64,000 nucleotides of DNA. Origin: Streptomyces morookaense (GTDB lineage Bacteria; Actinomycetota; Actinomycetes; Streptomycetales; Streptomycetaceae). The DNA is taken from the NCBI RefSeq assembly GCF_013030945.1, contig NZ_JABBXF010000029.1, positions 62,001 to 126,000 of the forward strand, written 5' to 3'. The first letter of the stretch is position 1, and the number at the start of each line of letters is the position of its first letter. Both the position numbers and the translations under genes were made by a program. This document shows positions 54,256-64,000 of the stretch, in pieces. Under the pieces are notes generated by a model. That model ran no database searches. It was not told the DNA's origin and saw only the letters and a program-made list of their open reading frames with translations.

Positions 54256-55755
54256 TCAATCCGCCAGGGAGTCCATGGGGTTGGGCAGCAGGGCCCAGTG
54301 GTCCCGTCCCGGGGACAGCCGCATCAGCGTGAGCGCCTTCACCGGCAGCCGTTCCTCGCGGAGCGCCCGCAGGTCCTCGGTCGGGGCGAGCTCCCGGGTG
54401 GCGTCCTCGAGGAGGGCGCCCAGTGCGTGGGCGCTCCCGGCCAGCGGGCCCAGCGCACCGGTGACCAGGCAGCCGAAGACCTTGCGGCGCAGGGCGCGGG
54501 GGTCGTCGTCGAGCAGCCGGCCGGTCAGCGGCGGCGCCGGGAAGCCGTGCCGGGCCAGCCGGGCCGGGCTGATGCGGATGTCGGCGAGATCGCGGTAGAC
54601 CAGCCGCCGGGCCCGGCCCGCGGCGTCGACGACGGCGAGGAGGTTCTGTCCGTGCCCCTCGACGGCCACCCCCAAATCGAGCAGGTCCAGGCAGACCCCG
54701 ACGGCCAGCCGTGCGAACCCGGTGATCCGCTCCCGCCGTTCCGCCGGCGCGAGCGGGGCGAAGAGCGCGGGCAACTCGGCCACGGGCACGACCCGTTCCC
54801 CCTCCCCCGCGTAGCGGTACGGCGACTCGCGCAGCATCGCCGCCAGATCCGGCGTACCGGCCCCGGCCGCCGCCAGCGTCCGGGCGATGTGCAGCCGGCC
54901 CTCCAGACGGTCCGCGACGCGCGCGGCGACCTCCGAGGTGGCCAGGGCGCGCTCCACCGAGTAGGCGGAGATGTCCCGTACGGCGGAGGTGATCTGGGTG
55001 CTCAGTGCGGTCTTGACGTGCGTGTCCCCGCCGAGGTCGAGCGTGCGCAGGGACAGCAGCGGATGTGCCTGCGGCCCGGGGAGCAGCGTGCGGCCGGTCA
55101 GGACGTGCCGGGCCTGCCAGGGGTGCACCGGGATCAACGCGGCTTCGCCGTCGCGCAGTTGCCGCGGCCACGGGCCGCGCACCGTGGCGCCCGTGACCGG
55201 TGCCAGTCGCAGGTTCACCACCGGCCGGTGCTCGGGTGCGTACGCCAGTTGCTCGGCGGCCGAGAAGCCGGGCCGGGACCGGCAGGTGGGGTGGTAGGGG
55301 TGGCCGTCCGGCGAGCGCTGCTCCCACTCCCACGGCGCCGCGGGCGGGCCGGCGGGAGGGGGCGTCGTGCGGGAGAGCGCCAGCGAGGCGACGCTGTGGT
55401 CGAGTTCGGCGGCCAGCCGCTCCCCGCCGGGCACGGACAGGGCCGCCAGCAGCCGGGCCGGATGGTCGTACGGGCGGCCGTCCAGCTCCAGGACGGCGGC
55501 CTCCGTGCCCGTCGCCCAGGGGTCCGACGGCGGGCCGTGCAGCCGCCGCCCGTCGGCCAGTTCCAGCGTGACGCCGTCGCGCCCGGGGGCCCGCTCCGCG
55601 ACCCAGGGCAGCGGCTCGTGGACCAGCCCCCGCCACAGCCGCGCCAGCACCGCCGCCCGCGCCGCGGGCAGGGCGGCCTCGCATGCGGCCGCCAACTCGG
55701 GGCGCATGTTGTCCAGTTCCTTCACAAGGTCCCGTTCGGCATCGGTGCGGCACAC
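54256..55755 (-). CDS. IucA/IucC-family NIS siderophore synthetase
   Basis: This 499-residue NRPS-independent siderophore synthetase has the ATP-binding segment GHPYHPTCRSRPGF, PVHPWQ in the middle, the STQITSAVRDIS region and EGHGQNLLAVVD in the C-terminal domain. These enzymes adenylate a carboxylate (citrate or succinyl-type) and join it to an amine or hydroxylamine. The start is GTG 55755. It is divergent from a second NIS synthetase gene with only 48 nt between. No N-hydroxylase, acyltransferase or ferric-siderophore uptake gene is adjacent. The only amine N-hydroxylase and diamine genes in the window are about 42 kb away. Confidence 0.9.
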   Translation of the reverse strand: MCRTDAERDLVKELDNMRPELAAACEAALPAARAAVLARLWRGLVHEPLPWVAERAPGRDGVTLELADGRRLHGPPSDPWATGTEAAVLELDGRPYDHPARLLAALSVPGGERLAAELDHSVASLALSRTTPPPAGPPAAPWEWEQRSPDGHPYHPTCRSRPGFSAAEQLAYAPEHRPVVNLRLAPVTGATVRGPWPRQLRDGEAALIPVHPWQARHVLTGRTLLPGPQAHPLLSLRTLDLGGDTHVKTALSTQITSAVRDISAYSVERALATSEVAARVADRLEGRLHIARTLAAAGAGTPDLAAMLRESPYRYAGEGERVVPVAELPALFAPLAPAERRERITGFARLAVGVCLDLLDLGVAVEGHGQNLLAVVDAAGRARRLVYRDLADIRISPARLARHGFPAPPLTGRLLDDDPRALRRKVFGCLVTGALGPLAGSAHALGALLEDATRELAPTEDLRALREERLPVKALTLMRLSPGRDHWALLPNPMDSLAD

Positions 55756-55803
55756 GGGCGTGTCCTACCGCATTCGAACACCTCCCACACATACTGACGG
55801 TCG

Positions 55804-57354
55804 ATGAATGACTCAGCCCGGACAGCCGACACGACCGGCACGGCCGTCGCAGCCGACGCCCTCGCCATCGTGCCCTTGCTCAACTGCCTGCTCCGCGAAG
55901 CAGCCGCACCGGCCGGGGAACCGGTCGCCGGCCACGCCGTCCACCGCCTGCGCGCCAGCGGCCGGCTGTTGCGCGTCCGTACCGGCCACCGGCCCTCCGC
56001 TCCCGAGGTGTGGTCCGGTACGGCCTGGCAACTCCTGCGCCACTCCGGCCTCGTCGACCTGGCCGTGCAGGAGATGCGTGCCGTCACCGGGCGCTCCAAC
56101 GCCGCGCTGGCCGCCGAGATGGCCGCCAGCCGTGCGGCCGTGGAGGCCCTCCTCACCGCCCGCGCCCGTACCGCGCCGCCAGACGACCTGTGGCTGCGTT
56201 CCGAACAGGCCCTGGTCATGGGCCATCCCTTCCACCCGGCCCCCAAGGCCCGCACCGGCGGCGGCCCGCCCGGCGCCTGGCTGCGCTACGCGCCCGAGGC
56301 GTACGGCCGTTTCCCGCTCGTCCTGCTGGGCGTGCGCGACGATGCGGTGATCGACGGCGGCGACACGCATGCCCTGGACGCCCTCGGCCAGGCCCCGCCC
56401 GGCTACCGTCCGCTGCCCGTCCACCCCTGGCAGTTCGGCCTCACCAGCCACCTGCCCGCTGTGCGCGCCGCCTTCGCCGAGGGCCGTCTCGTCCGGCTGG
56501 GCGTCACCCCGTGGGAGGCCAGGGCCACGTCCTCGGTCCGTACGGTGCACGTCCCCGGAGGTCCGGGGCGGGCCGGGGACCTGTTCCTGAAGTTCAGCCT
56601 GGAGGTGCAGATCACCAACGATGTCCGGCGGATCCGGAAGCACGAACTCCGCCACGTCCGCCGCACCGACCCGCTGGTGGCCGCCGCGTTCCGGGCCATG
56701 GGCGGCCCCGCGGCCTGGCTGGGCGAGCGGGGGCACCGCACGGTCCGCGGCCTGGAGGAGACATTCCCCGTCCTCGTCCGGGACGGCCTGGACGGCCGCC
56801 TGGTCCCGGGAACCGCCGCCGTGCTGACCGCCGCCCTCGTCGAGGGCTTCGAGGGCAGCCCCCTCGACCGGCTCACCGACCCGCTGCCCTGGTGGTCGGC
56901 CTACCTGGGCCAGGTCGTCCCGCCCGTGCTGGAGGCCTACGCCCGGCACGGCGTCGCGGTCGAGTGCCACCTCCAGAACACTCTGATCGCCGTCGACGCG
57001 GACGGTATCCCCGTCCAGGCCGTCTTCCGCGACACCGAGGGCGCCAGAGCCCTCCCCGGGACGCCCCGCGCGGCGGCCGCGAAACGTCTCGCCTACTGCC
57101 TCGTGATCAACAACCTCACCGAGATCGCGAACGCCCTCGCCCACCGCTTCCCCCGGGCCGCGGACGCCCTGTGGCCCCTCGCGCGCCGGGAGGTCGAACG
57201 GTACGAGAAGGAGCGCGGCGTCCCGGGGACCACCGCGCTCCTCACCACGCCGACACTGCCGGGCAAGGCGAGCCTGCTGTCCCGCTGGATCGGTGCAGAC
57301 GGCACCGACCCGTGCTACCTGCCCGTCCCCAATCCCCTGGCCGTACGGCCGTGA
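55804..57354 (+). CDS. IucA/IucC-family NIS siderophore synthetase
   Basis: This 516-residue second NIS synthetase has GHPFHPAPKARTG (His/Lys/Arg ATP contacts), PVHPWQFGL, KFSLEVQITNDVRR and ECHLQNTLIAVD. The last of these has Cys where most have Ala or Gly. It differs considerably from its divergent partner, so each probably performs a different condensation, as IucA and IucC do in aerobactin assembly. ATG 55804 follows a 48-nt shared promoter region in which I see no clear DmdR/IdeR iron box. It ends 22 nt from the convergent cold-shock gene. Confidence 0.9.
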   Translation: MNDSARTADTTGTAVAADALAIVPLLNCLLREAAAPAGEPVAGHAVHRLRASGRLLRVRTGHRPSAPEVWSGTAWQLLRHSGLVDLAVQEMRAVTGRSNAALAAEMAASRAAVEALLTARARTAPPDDLWLRSEQALVMGHPFHPAPKARTGGGPPGAWLRYAPEAYGRFPLVLLGVRDDAVIDGGDTHALDALGQAPPGYRPLPVHPWQFGLTSHLPAVRAAFAEGRLVRLGVTPWEARATSSVRTVHVPGGPGRAGDLFLKFSLEVQITNDVRRIRKHELRHVRRTDPLVAAAFRAMGGPAAWLGERGHRTVRGLEETFPVLVRDGLDGRLVPGTAAVLTAALVEGFEGSPLDRLTDPLPWWSAYLGQVVPPVLEAYARHGVAVECHLQNTLIAVDADGIPVQAVFRDTEGARALPGTPRAAAAKRLAYCLVINNLTEIANALAHRFPRAADALWPLARREVERYEKERGVPGTTALLTTPTLPGKASLLSRWIGADGTDPCYLPVPNPLAVRP

Positions 57355-57376
57355 GACCGGTCCGGGCGGAGGCGGT

Positions 57377-57586
57377 CTACTGCTCGAGGACCACGACGTT
57401 CTCGGCCTGCGGTCCTTTCGTTCCCTGCACCAGGTCGTATTCGACCCGGTCGTTGTCCATGAGGGATTTGAAGCCCTGGCTCTGAATCGCGGAGAAGTGC
57501 ACGAAGACGTCCGGCCCGCCGTCGTCCTGGCTGATGAATCCGAATCCCTTGTCCGCGTTGAACCACTTCACGGTCCCTGTCGCCAT
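57377..57586 (-). CDS. CspA-family cold-shock protein
   Basis: This 69-residue single OB-fold protein has both RNA-binding motifs, KGFGFI and VFVHFSAI. It is a nucleic-acid chaperone typical of the Streptomyces SC7.0-type family. The spacer upstream (57587-57733) is long for such a small gene and may hold a structured 5' leader. It is monocistronic. Confidence 0.95.
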   Translation of the reverse strand: MATGTVKWFNADKGFGFISQDDGGPDVFVHFSAIQSQGFKSLMDNDRVEYDLVQGTKGPQAENVVVLEQ

Positions 57587-57733
57587 CGCACGTCCTTCAC
57601 GCTGAAATCGCTGCTCGATCGTTGTTCCTCTGAATTCACGTCGGCCGAGCGGCCTGCGTCAAGCGCGCCACGCCCCGGAAGCACCTGTGCCGGTGAATAT
57701 GCCCTGTGCGTCCGGGGAGTCGTCGGCGACCTC

Positions 57734-58276
57734 CTACGAGGCCTGCGGTGTCACACGGGTGAGGACCGACGTGCGCACGCCCTCCGGGTCCACGTCGAGT
57801 GCGGTCAGGACCTTGAGAGCGAGGCCTTCGCCTTCCGCGACGAGGCCGAGCAGCATGTGTTCGGTGTCGATGCGCTGCTGCCCGAGGGCCGCTGCCTCAC
57901 GGACGGTCAGTTCCAGGGCCTTCTTGGCGTGCGGGGTGTAGGCGGGCCGCGGGAAGTGGAAGGCCCCGGGGCCGAAGGTGTCGTCGGCGCGGCGCTGGAT
58001 CTCGGCGACATCGATGCCGATCGAGGCGAGGGCGTCCTTCGCCGCCTGGGCGCCGGTTGCGGTCGCCCCGGACTCCTCCAGGAGGCGCACGGCCTCCTCG
58101 CGCGCCTGCGCCAGGTCCAGGCCGTGTTCGCGGAGCACTTCGCCTGCCGTGCCCGCTGTCCCGGCCAGGCCGAGCAGTATGTGCTCCGTACCGATGAAGT
58201 CGTGCCCCAGGGAGAGAGCCGCATCCTGGGAGGCCACCACGGCCCGCTTGGCGAGCTCGGTGAATTGATCGAACAC
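57734..58276 (-). CDS. Stand-alone double Clp N-domain protein
   Basis: This 180-residue protein consists of two Clp-N repeats with no ATPase domain. The first starts FDQFTELAKRAVVASQDAA and includes FIGTEHILLGL. The second includes YTPHAKKALELTV and IDTEHMLLGLV. Clp-N domains bind substrates or adaptors of ClpC. The GTG 58276 start has GGAG 8 nt before it. The 81-residue HTH gene ends 5 nt upstream, so they form an operon. It may be an adaptor or decoy for ClpC, or a stress sensor. Confidence 0.85.
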   Translation of the reverse strand: MFDQFTELAKRAVVASQDAALSLGHDFIGTEHILLGLAGTAGTAGEVLREHGLDLAQAREEAVRLLEESGATATGAQAAKDALASIGIDVAEIQRRADDTFGPGAFHFPRPAYTPHAKKALELTVREAAALGQQRIDTEHMLLGLVAEGEGLALKVLTALDVDPEGVRTSVLTRVTPQAS

Positions 58277-58281
58277 GTTGA

Positions 58282-58527
58282 CTACTCCTCCTTGCCCATG
58301 GCCTTGCGCCGGCCTGCGTGCTTCTCGTGGACCGACTGCCTGCTGACCTGCAGTGCCGTTGCAACTGCCTGCCATGTCCAGCCCTGTTCACGGGCGTTGT
58401 CCACGTGCAGGCGTTCCAGTTCCTCCAGCAGGCGCCGCAGCGCGACGACGGCCTGGAGCCCTACGGCGGGATCCTTGTCGGTGACCTGGCCTGCCAGTGC
58501 GGCGGCCGGTGAGTCCTCGGCGCTCAT
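58282..58527 (-). CDS. Small helix-turn-helix protein paired with the Clp-N protein
   Basis: This 81-residue protein has a C-terminal helix-turn-helix (GWTWQAVATALQVSRQSVHE, then KHAGRRKAMG) and an N-terminal helical part. It is encoded 5 nt before the Clp-N gene. The pair recurs in actinomycetes, which suggests the Clp-N protein senses or delivers this regulator for turnover. The DNA target is unknown; the upstream spacer contains TGTCAGGGAAT/CCTGACAG-like half-sites (58528-58575). Confidence 0.8.
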   Translation of the reverse strand: MSAEDSPAAALAGQVTDKDPAVGLQAVVALRRLLEELERLHVDNAREQGWTWQAVATALQVSRQSVHEKHAGRRKAMGKEE

Positions 58528-58587
58528 GATGTCAGGATTCCCTGACAGTGAGGATGTGTCAAGACACCCTGACAGAGGGGGTGTTGA

Positions 58588-59100
58588 TCAGGCGGAGCCG
58601 CAGACCGTACGGCGCAGCACGCGCCCGCAGTTGCGCGCGTACGCCCGCTGGAAGAGCGGGACCAGCGGTCCGGCGGCCCGGGTGTACCAGCGCGCCGGGC
58701 GGCTGAAGGCGGTCACCGTCAGCCGTACGTCCTCGGCCCCGTCGATGGTCACCACGAACGACTCCTCGCCGCACTCGGGGTGGCCTCGCAGCGTTCCGTA
58801 GGCGAAGCCGGCCCGCCGTTCGTCCCGTACGGTCCACACCACCTCGCACGGCGCGGCGATCCGCAGCGGGCCGCGGGCCAGCACGGGGGTCACGGCGACG
58901 CCGGGTGCGGCGGGCGGTGTGCCGGTGGCGATGCGCACACCGGCGGCCCGGTGCATGGTCCAGTCGAGCACCGCGTCGGCGGCGGCCTCGAACACGGCCC
59001 TGCCGCGGCCGAGGTGGGTGGTTTCGCGGAGGTGGTGATAGCCGTCGGGCAGCCGGTGCTGCCGCGTGGCGCCCACCTCGGGGTAGCTGAACGTCGTCAT
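58588..59100 (-). CDS. DUF1990-family protein
   Basis: This 170-residue protein matches DUF1990: TFSYPEVGAT at the start, LGRGRAVFEAAADAVLDWTMHRAAG, CEVVWTVRDERRAGFAYGTLRGHPECGEESF and a terminal YARNCGRVLRR. The beta-rich fold resembles lipid- or steroid-binding START-like proteins. Function is unknown. The ATG 59100 was preferred over a longer frame because the family begins at this point. It lies 61 nt downstream of the TetR gene on the same strand. Confidence 0.85.
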   Translation of the reverse strand: MTTFSYPEVGATRQHRLPDGYHHLRETTHLGRGRAVFEAAADAVLDWTMHRAAGVRIATGTPPAAPGVAVTPVLARGPLRIAAPCEVVWTVRDERRAGFAYGTLRGHPECGEESFVVTIDGAEDVRLTVTAFSRPARWYTRAAGPLVPLFQRAYARNCGRVLRRTVCGSA

Positions 59101-59161
59101 CGGATCCCAGTATGCCGACCGGCTCTTGCGGCGGGCGAACCAGCGGGCCCGGAGCAGCTGT

Positions 59162-59746
59162 TCACTCGGGTCGCACGGCGCGGTCGTACAGGTCGGCCAG
59201 TTCGTTCGCGCATGTGTCGGGGTCGTGTCCGGCGGACAGCAGCGGGGCCGTGCTGTCGATCGAAGCACGCAGCGACGCCGCCATGACCTGGGGGTCGAAA
59301 GAGCGGAAGACTCCGGCTCGTTGCCCGTCGGCGAAGAGGCGGGCCAGCCGCTTCAGCCCTTCGGTGTGGTGCCGCTCATAAGCCCCCGTGCCGCCATTGA
59401 GCAGGATCTGCTGGAGCGCCCGCACCTCCGGTACGTGATCGGCGATGAATGCGACGTTCGCCCGGATGACGGCGGCGAGCAGGTCGCGGGGTCCGGTGGC
59501 GGCAGCGAGGGAGGGCCGCATGAAGGACTCGGAGTCGGCGACGACCTGGTCGGCGACGGCCGCGAAGAGCTCGTCCTTGCCGGAGAAGTGGTAGGTGATC
59601 AGCCGTTTGCTGCTGAGCCCGGCCCTCTTGCAGATGGCCTCGAACGTCGTGGCCTGGTAGCCCTGTTCGGCCAGGAGGGCGATCGCGGCGCGGGTGATCT
59701 GTTCCTTGCGGGCCGCGGTCGCGGCCTGCCGGGGTGTCATGGCCAT
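59162..59746 (-). CDS. TetR-family transcriptional repressor
   Basis: This 194-residue protein has an N-terminal TetR HTH (TRAAIALLAEQGYQATTFEA, then ICKRAGLSSKRLITYHFSGKDEL) and a helical ligand-binding C-terminus. The ATG at 59746 overlaps the stop of the upstream membrane-protein gene by one nt (TGATG), a classic coupled arrangement. Palindromic TTATCCG/CGGATAA sites around 60124-60158, at the start of the transcript, are its likely operator. The ligand is unknown, perhaps a substrate of the small membrane protein. Confidence 0.88.
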   Translation of the reverse strand: MAMTPRQAATAARKEQITRAAIALLAEQGYQATTFEAICKRAGLSSKRLITYHFSGKDELFAAVADQVVADSESFMRPSLAAATGPRDLLAAVIRANVAFIADHVPEVRALQQILLNGGTGAYERHHTEGLKRLARLFADGQRAGVFRSFDPQVMAASLRASIDSTAPLLSAGHDPDTCANELADLYDRAVRPE

Positions 59747-60132
59747 CACGCCCGCCCGCCGGTCCGGGGGTAGGCCCGGCGGACGTCCTTGCGGCCCACC
59801 ATGACCGCGGCGAGGGCCAGCAGCACGCCGACGACGGCCTGTTCGGCCTTCATCCACACCGGGAAGCCGTCGTGCGGCAGCGCAACGATCACCACGATCG
59901 CCACCGGGGCGACGGTGGACATCAGCCGCATGCGCAGGTACGCGGGGCGGCTGCCGCGGAAGGCCCGCCCGGCCAGCAGGAGGAGCACGGCGGAGATCAC
60001 GACGACGATGACGCCCCGGACCCAGACGGCGGGACTGCCGCCGACGAGCGCCGCCACGGCGAGCGTGGCGGCCGAGACGGCCAGGACGACACCGAAGAGG
60101 GCGCGCACGCGCCCGTAGAGCTTGTTATCCAT
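59746..60132 (-). CDS. Small membrane protein co-encoded with TetR
   Basis: This protein of about 128 residues has four hydrophobic segments (ALFGVVLAVSAATLAVAALV, IVVVISAVLLLLAG, VAPVAIVVIVAL, and VVGVLLALAAVMV) and basic loops. No family is recognised. ATG 60132 (MDNKLYG) is chosen because most of the palindromic operator lies upstream of it; an ATG at 60168 would place the whole operator within the gene. It is the first gene of the leftward TetR operon. It could be a small exporter component or a stress-related membrane protein. Confidence 0.7.
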   Translation of the reverse strand: MDNKLYGRVRALFGVVLAVSAATLAVAALVGGSPAVWVRGVIVVVISAVLLLLAGRAFRGSRPAYLRMRLMSTVAPVAIVVIVALPHDGFPVWMKAEQAVVGVLLALAAVMVGRKDVRRAYPRTGGRA

Positions 60133-60158
60133 GCGGATAACTTTATCCGACCGGATAA
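60124..60158. promoter_or_regulatory. Palindromic TetR operator
   Basis: Four alternating half-sites are packed here: TTATCC (60125-60130), CGGATAA (60134-60140), TTATCCG (60143-60149) and CGGATAA (60152-60158). The second and third make CGGATAACTTTATCCG, a perfect 7-bp palindrome, and the third and fourth make another. The array overlaps the likely start codon (60130-60132) and upstream region of the membrane-protein/TetR operon, and it could also affect the rightward kinase promoter. Confidence 0.7.
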
Positions 60159-60223
60159 CGAATGTCACTGAGTAGGATCCAGCCGGGTCTCAGGGGAGGC
60201 CAAACGGGGAGGAACGATTCGGC

Positions 60224-61800
60224 ATGCGCACACTCGGAGTGGACGACCCGGCACAGGTGGGGCCGTTCCGCACGGTCGGGGTGCTCGGGCAGGGCGGCAT
60301 GGGACAGGTGCTGCTCGGGGTGGCACCGGACGGGCGGCTCGTGGCTGTCAAGCGGGTCCATGCCGACCTGGCGGAGGACCCCGGGTTCCGGTCCCGCTTC
60401 CGGCGGGAGGTGGATGCCTCGCGACGGGTGTCCGGCGCCTACACCGCGCCGGTCGTCGATGCCGATCCGGACGCGCCGACACCCTGGCTCGCCTCGGTCT
60501 TCCTGCCGGGCCCCGCGCTGAGCGAGGCGCTGGACACGGGCGGGGCGCTGCCCGAGGAGGCGGTGCGGCTGCTCGGCGCCGGGCTCGCCCAGGCCCTGGA
60601 CGACATCCACCGGGCGGGGCTCGTGCACCGGGACCTCAAGCCGTCGAACGTGCTGCTGACGGAAGACGGCGTACGGGTCGTCGACTTCGGGATCGCGCGC
60701 GCCGCCGACCACGAGACGAAGCTGACCCACACCGGCGCGCTGATCGGCTCCCCCGCGTTCATGTCGCCCGAGCAGGTCCGGGGCGAGCAGCCGGGCCCGG
60801 CGAGCGACGTGTTCTCCCTCGGTGTCACGCTCGTGACGGCCGCCACGGGCCGGACCCCGTTCGCCGGGGACTCGCCGTTCGCGCTCATGCACGCCGTCGC
60901 CCACGACCTCCCCGACCTGGGCTCCCTGCCGCCCGTGCTGCGCCGGATCGTCGAGCCGTGCCTGGCCAAGGACCCGGCCGCGCGGCCGACGCCCGTGCAA
61001 CTCCTCGGGCTGATAGGACCGTTGACGCCCTCCGCGCGCCCCTGGCCGGCGACGGTGTACGAGCGGATCGCGGAACGCCGGGCCTGGGCGGACCGGCTCG
61101 CGGCCACGGCCGGCCCCGTGCCCCCGCCGCCGCCCGCCTTCCCGCCGGCCCCGGTTCCCGCGCCGCGCCGCCGCCCCCGGTGGCTGACTCCCGCGATCGT
61201 GACGGGCGGGGTGCTCGCGGCCGCGGCCGCCACGGTCCTGGCGATCGGCCCGGACAACGTCTACTACGCGGCCTTCCCCGAGCCCGCGCCGACCCCCGGC
61301 ACGACCCCGCTCGCCCAAGTGCGGGACAAATACACCAAGTCGGTCCCGACCTGCAATCAGGTCGGCCGCACCATGAAGGCCCCGCCCGCTTTCGGAAAAC
61401 CTGGGGGCAATTTCCCCGACGAGGTGTTCCAGTACCGCGACAGCGAAGGACGCACCCATCCGCAGAGCGCCTGCTACTGGAACACCCGCTCCGGCGACCA
61501 GATCGACATCACCTGGGATCTCTACCCCTCCCGGCCGGGCGGGCCCACCGGCGCCGAGCAGGCGAAGGAGCACTACGAGGGCTTCTACATGCGGGGCAGG
61601 ACCCCGCGCGACTCCGGGCTGGGGTTCGTGGAGGAGGGCATGTGGCTCAAGGGCTCCGACGAGAACAACTGCGTGCTCTATGCCCGGGACGTCAACCTGG
61701 CGCTGTTCGTGGCGGTCAAGGGCGTCCACTACCCGAAGGGCGTCTGCGAGGATCTCGCGAAGGACATGGCCCGTCAGAGCGTGGCGGCGGTGAAGTCCCT

Positions 61801-61804
<4 letters not shown>
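60224..61804 (+). CDS. Transmembrane serine/threonine protein kinase
   Basis: This 526-residue kinase has the glycine loop LGQGGMGQV (21-29), VAVKRV (ATP lysine), the catalytic loop HRDLKPSN and DFG (VVDFGIA), then GSPAFMSPEQ. One membrane span (LTPAIVTGGVLAAAAATVL) follows a Pro/Arg-rich linker. An outer domain of about 170 residues replaces PASTA repeats; its two cysteine-containing segments (SVPTCNQVG, QSACYWN) suggest a disulfide. It overlaps the next kinase gene by 4 nt (GTGA). The ATG 60224 start lies after a GGGGAGGAACG site. Confidence 0.93.
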
Positions 61805-63381
<1,577 letters not shown>

Positions 63382-63411
63382 TCGAACGGCAGCCTGTCGC
63401 AAGCCCGGTTG

Positions 63412-64000
63412 TCAGCGGTGCCGTCCGGCCGCCCGCTGCATGGCACGGGCGTGCTCGGCCTCGTCGTACGCGTTGTGCTCGAACATCCGGGCGGCGCGCT
63501 CGCATCCGGCTTTGCGTGCCTGGCGGGCGAAGCGCCGGTAGATGGTGTGGGCCTCGTCCTGCTCGCCGCGGATGGTGGTGCGCAGGTTCTGCCGGGTCCT
63601 GCCGACCAGCCCGGCCAGGTCGGCCTCGCCCGCGAAATGCTCGCGCAGTTCGACCGTGGCAGCGCCTTCGAAGAGGCGGGCGAGTGCCTGGAGGCCTGCG
63701 CGGCGGGCGTGCTGGGCGTAGAGGGTGTACTTGGCGTCGGCCATGGCCTCGCCGTGCATGGCGGTGTCGAGATTGGCCTTGGTGCGGGCCGCCTTCACCT
63801 TCGGCGGGCCGGCCTTGACCGTGACGACAGTGGCCTTGGGCGGTGCGGGGATGGTGCCCTTGCCGGTCTCGATCACGTTCAGGGCGGTCTGGAAGGCCTC
63901 TCTGTGGGACGCCTCGTCCTTGGCGATCTCGCTGAACAGTTCCGCAGCCTTGTCGTCGCCGTCCTCCTTCGCCTGCCGCGCGAAGGTGGGATACATGGTC
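63412..64000 (-). CDS. Rubrerythrin/ferritin-like diiron protein (cut by window edge)
   Basis: At least 195 residues of a four-helix-bundle ferritin-like protein are visible, and the frame is open to the right edge. Diiron-type motifs occur in EIAKDEASHREAF (ExxH) and again in GEQDEAHTIYRRF and NAYDEAEHARAM. The layout resembles two rubrerythrin-like halves joined by a linker rich in Lys, Pro and Val (about 47-72). An ATG at 63996 exists, but family members normally continue upstream of this point, so the gene is probably longer. It likely handles peroxide or iron. It is convergent with the second kinase gene. Confidence 0.8.
   Translation of the reverse strand, partial: TMYPTFARQAKEDGDDKAAELFSEIAKDEASHREAFQTALNVIETGKGTIPAPPKATVVTVKAGPPKVKAARTKANLDTAMHGEAMADAKYTLYAQHARRAGLQALARLFEGAATVELREHFAGEADLAGLVGRTRQNLRTTIRGEQDEAHTIYRRFARQARKAGCERAARMFEHNAYDEAEHARAMQRAAGRHR

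Noticed and set aside
55756..55803. Iron-regulator (DmdR/IdeR) box between the two NIS synthetase genes
   Set aside because: I looked for a TTAGGTTAG-type palindrome in the 48-nt spacer and saw none.

Overview
The window is typical Streptomyces chromosome. It has very high GC, GTG and TTG starts, many ATGA/GTGA stop-start overlaps, and families found mainly in streptomycetes: paired Ser/Thr kinases without PASTA domains, stand-alone Clp-N proteins, two NIS synthetases and a rifampicin monooxygenase. No rRNA, tRNA, CRISPR array, phage module or replication origin was seen. Calls rest on reading the translations; no database search was run.

Region 1 (1-16.5 kb) begins with a cut-off kinase gene and an FHA-domain gene. 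It then holds what looks like an unusual natural-product cluster. Two free-standing condensation enzymes face away from a methyltransferase, an acyl carrier protein and a ketosynthase. Next come a Dab decarboxylase/aminotransferase pair, which would make 1,3-diaminopropane, and a flavin split-barrel protein. A rightward set follows: amine N-hydroxylase, small cupin, methionyl-tRNA-synthetase-like protein, sarcosine-oxidase-like flavoenzyme and MFS exporter. N-hydroxylase, cupin, MetRS-like protein and flavin oxidase are the parts of the hydrazine-forming machinery known from s56-p1 and triacsin biosynthesis, here with cupin and MetRS as separate genes. This is the best candidate for an undescribed system: an N-N-bond pathway joined to a diamine supply and a one-ACP acyl module.

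Region 2 (16.5-29 kb) is mixed accessory DNA. It holds a secreted ricin-type lectin, a decayed IS630 transposase, an acetyltransferase, a frameshifted TPR-protein remnant, and a rifampicin monooxygenase preceded by a RAE-like palindrome. Further on are a DUF5995 protein, an Ntn-hydrolase-like protein, a membrane protein, a cupin with an inositol-phosphatase-like enzyme, a Tat-exported phospholipase C fused to a beta-propeller, and an ArsB/SLC13-type transporter.

Region 3 (29.1-35.1 kb) is one 1,975-codon gene: TIR, degenerate metallophosphoesterase-like domain, NACHT-type NTPase, pentapeptide repeats and about 15 WD40 repeats. Its architecture is that of a STAND immune sensor.

Region 4 (35.2-50.3 kb) is metabolic. 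Arginine deiminase, an antiporter and a class II aldolase are followed by a secreted hydrolase. A PaaX-type regulator is divergent from a long operon that appears to shorten hydroxycinnamates by CoA chemistry (CouN, CouO, CouL and CouM types) and then open the ring of protocatechuate (pcaI, J, H, G, B, L). pcaF is not among them.

Region 5 (50.3-64 kb) holds an AGCS symporter, an NDP-sugar epimerase, a frameshifted MurG-like glycosyltransferase, two divergent IucA/IucC-type siderophore synthetases, a cold-shock protein, a Clp-N/HTH pair, a DUF1990 protein, a TetR/membrane-protein pair under a clear palindromic operator, two coupled Ser/Thr kinases and a cut-off ferritin-like gene.
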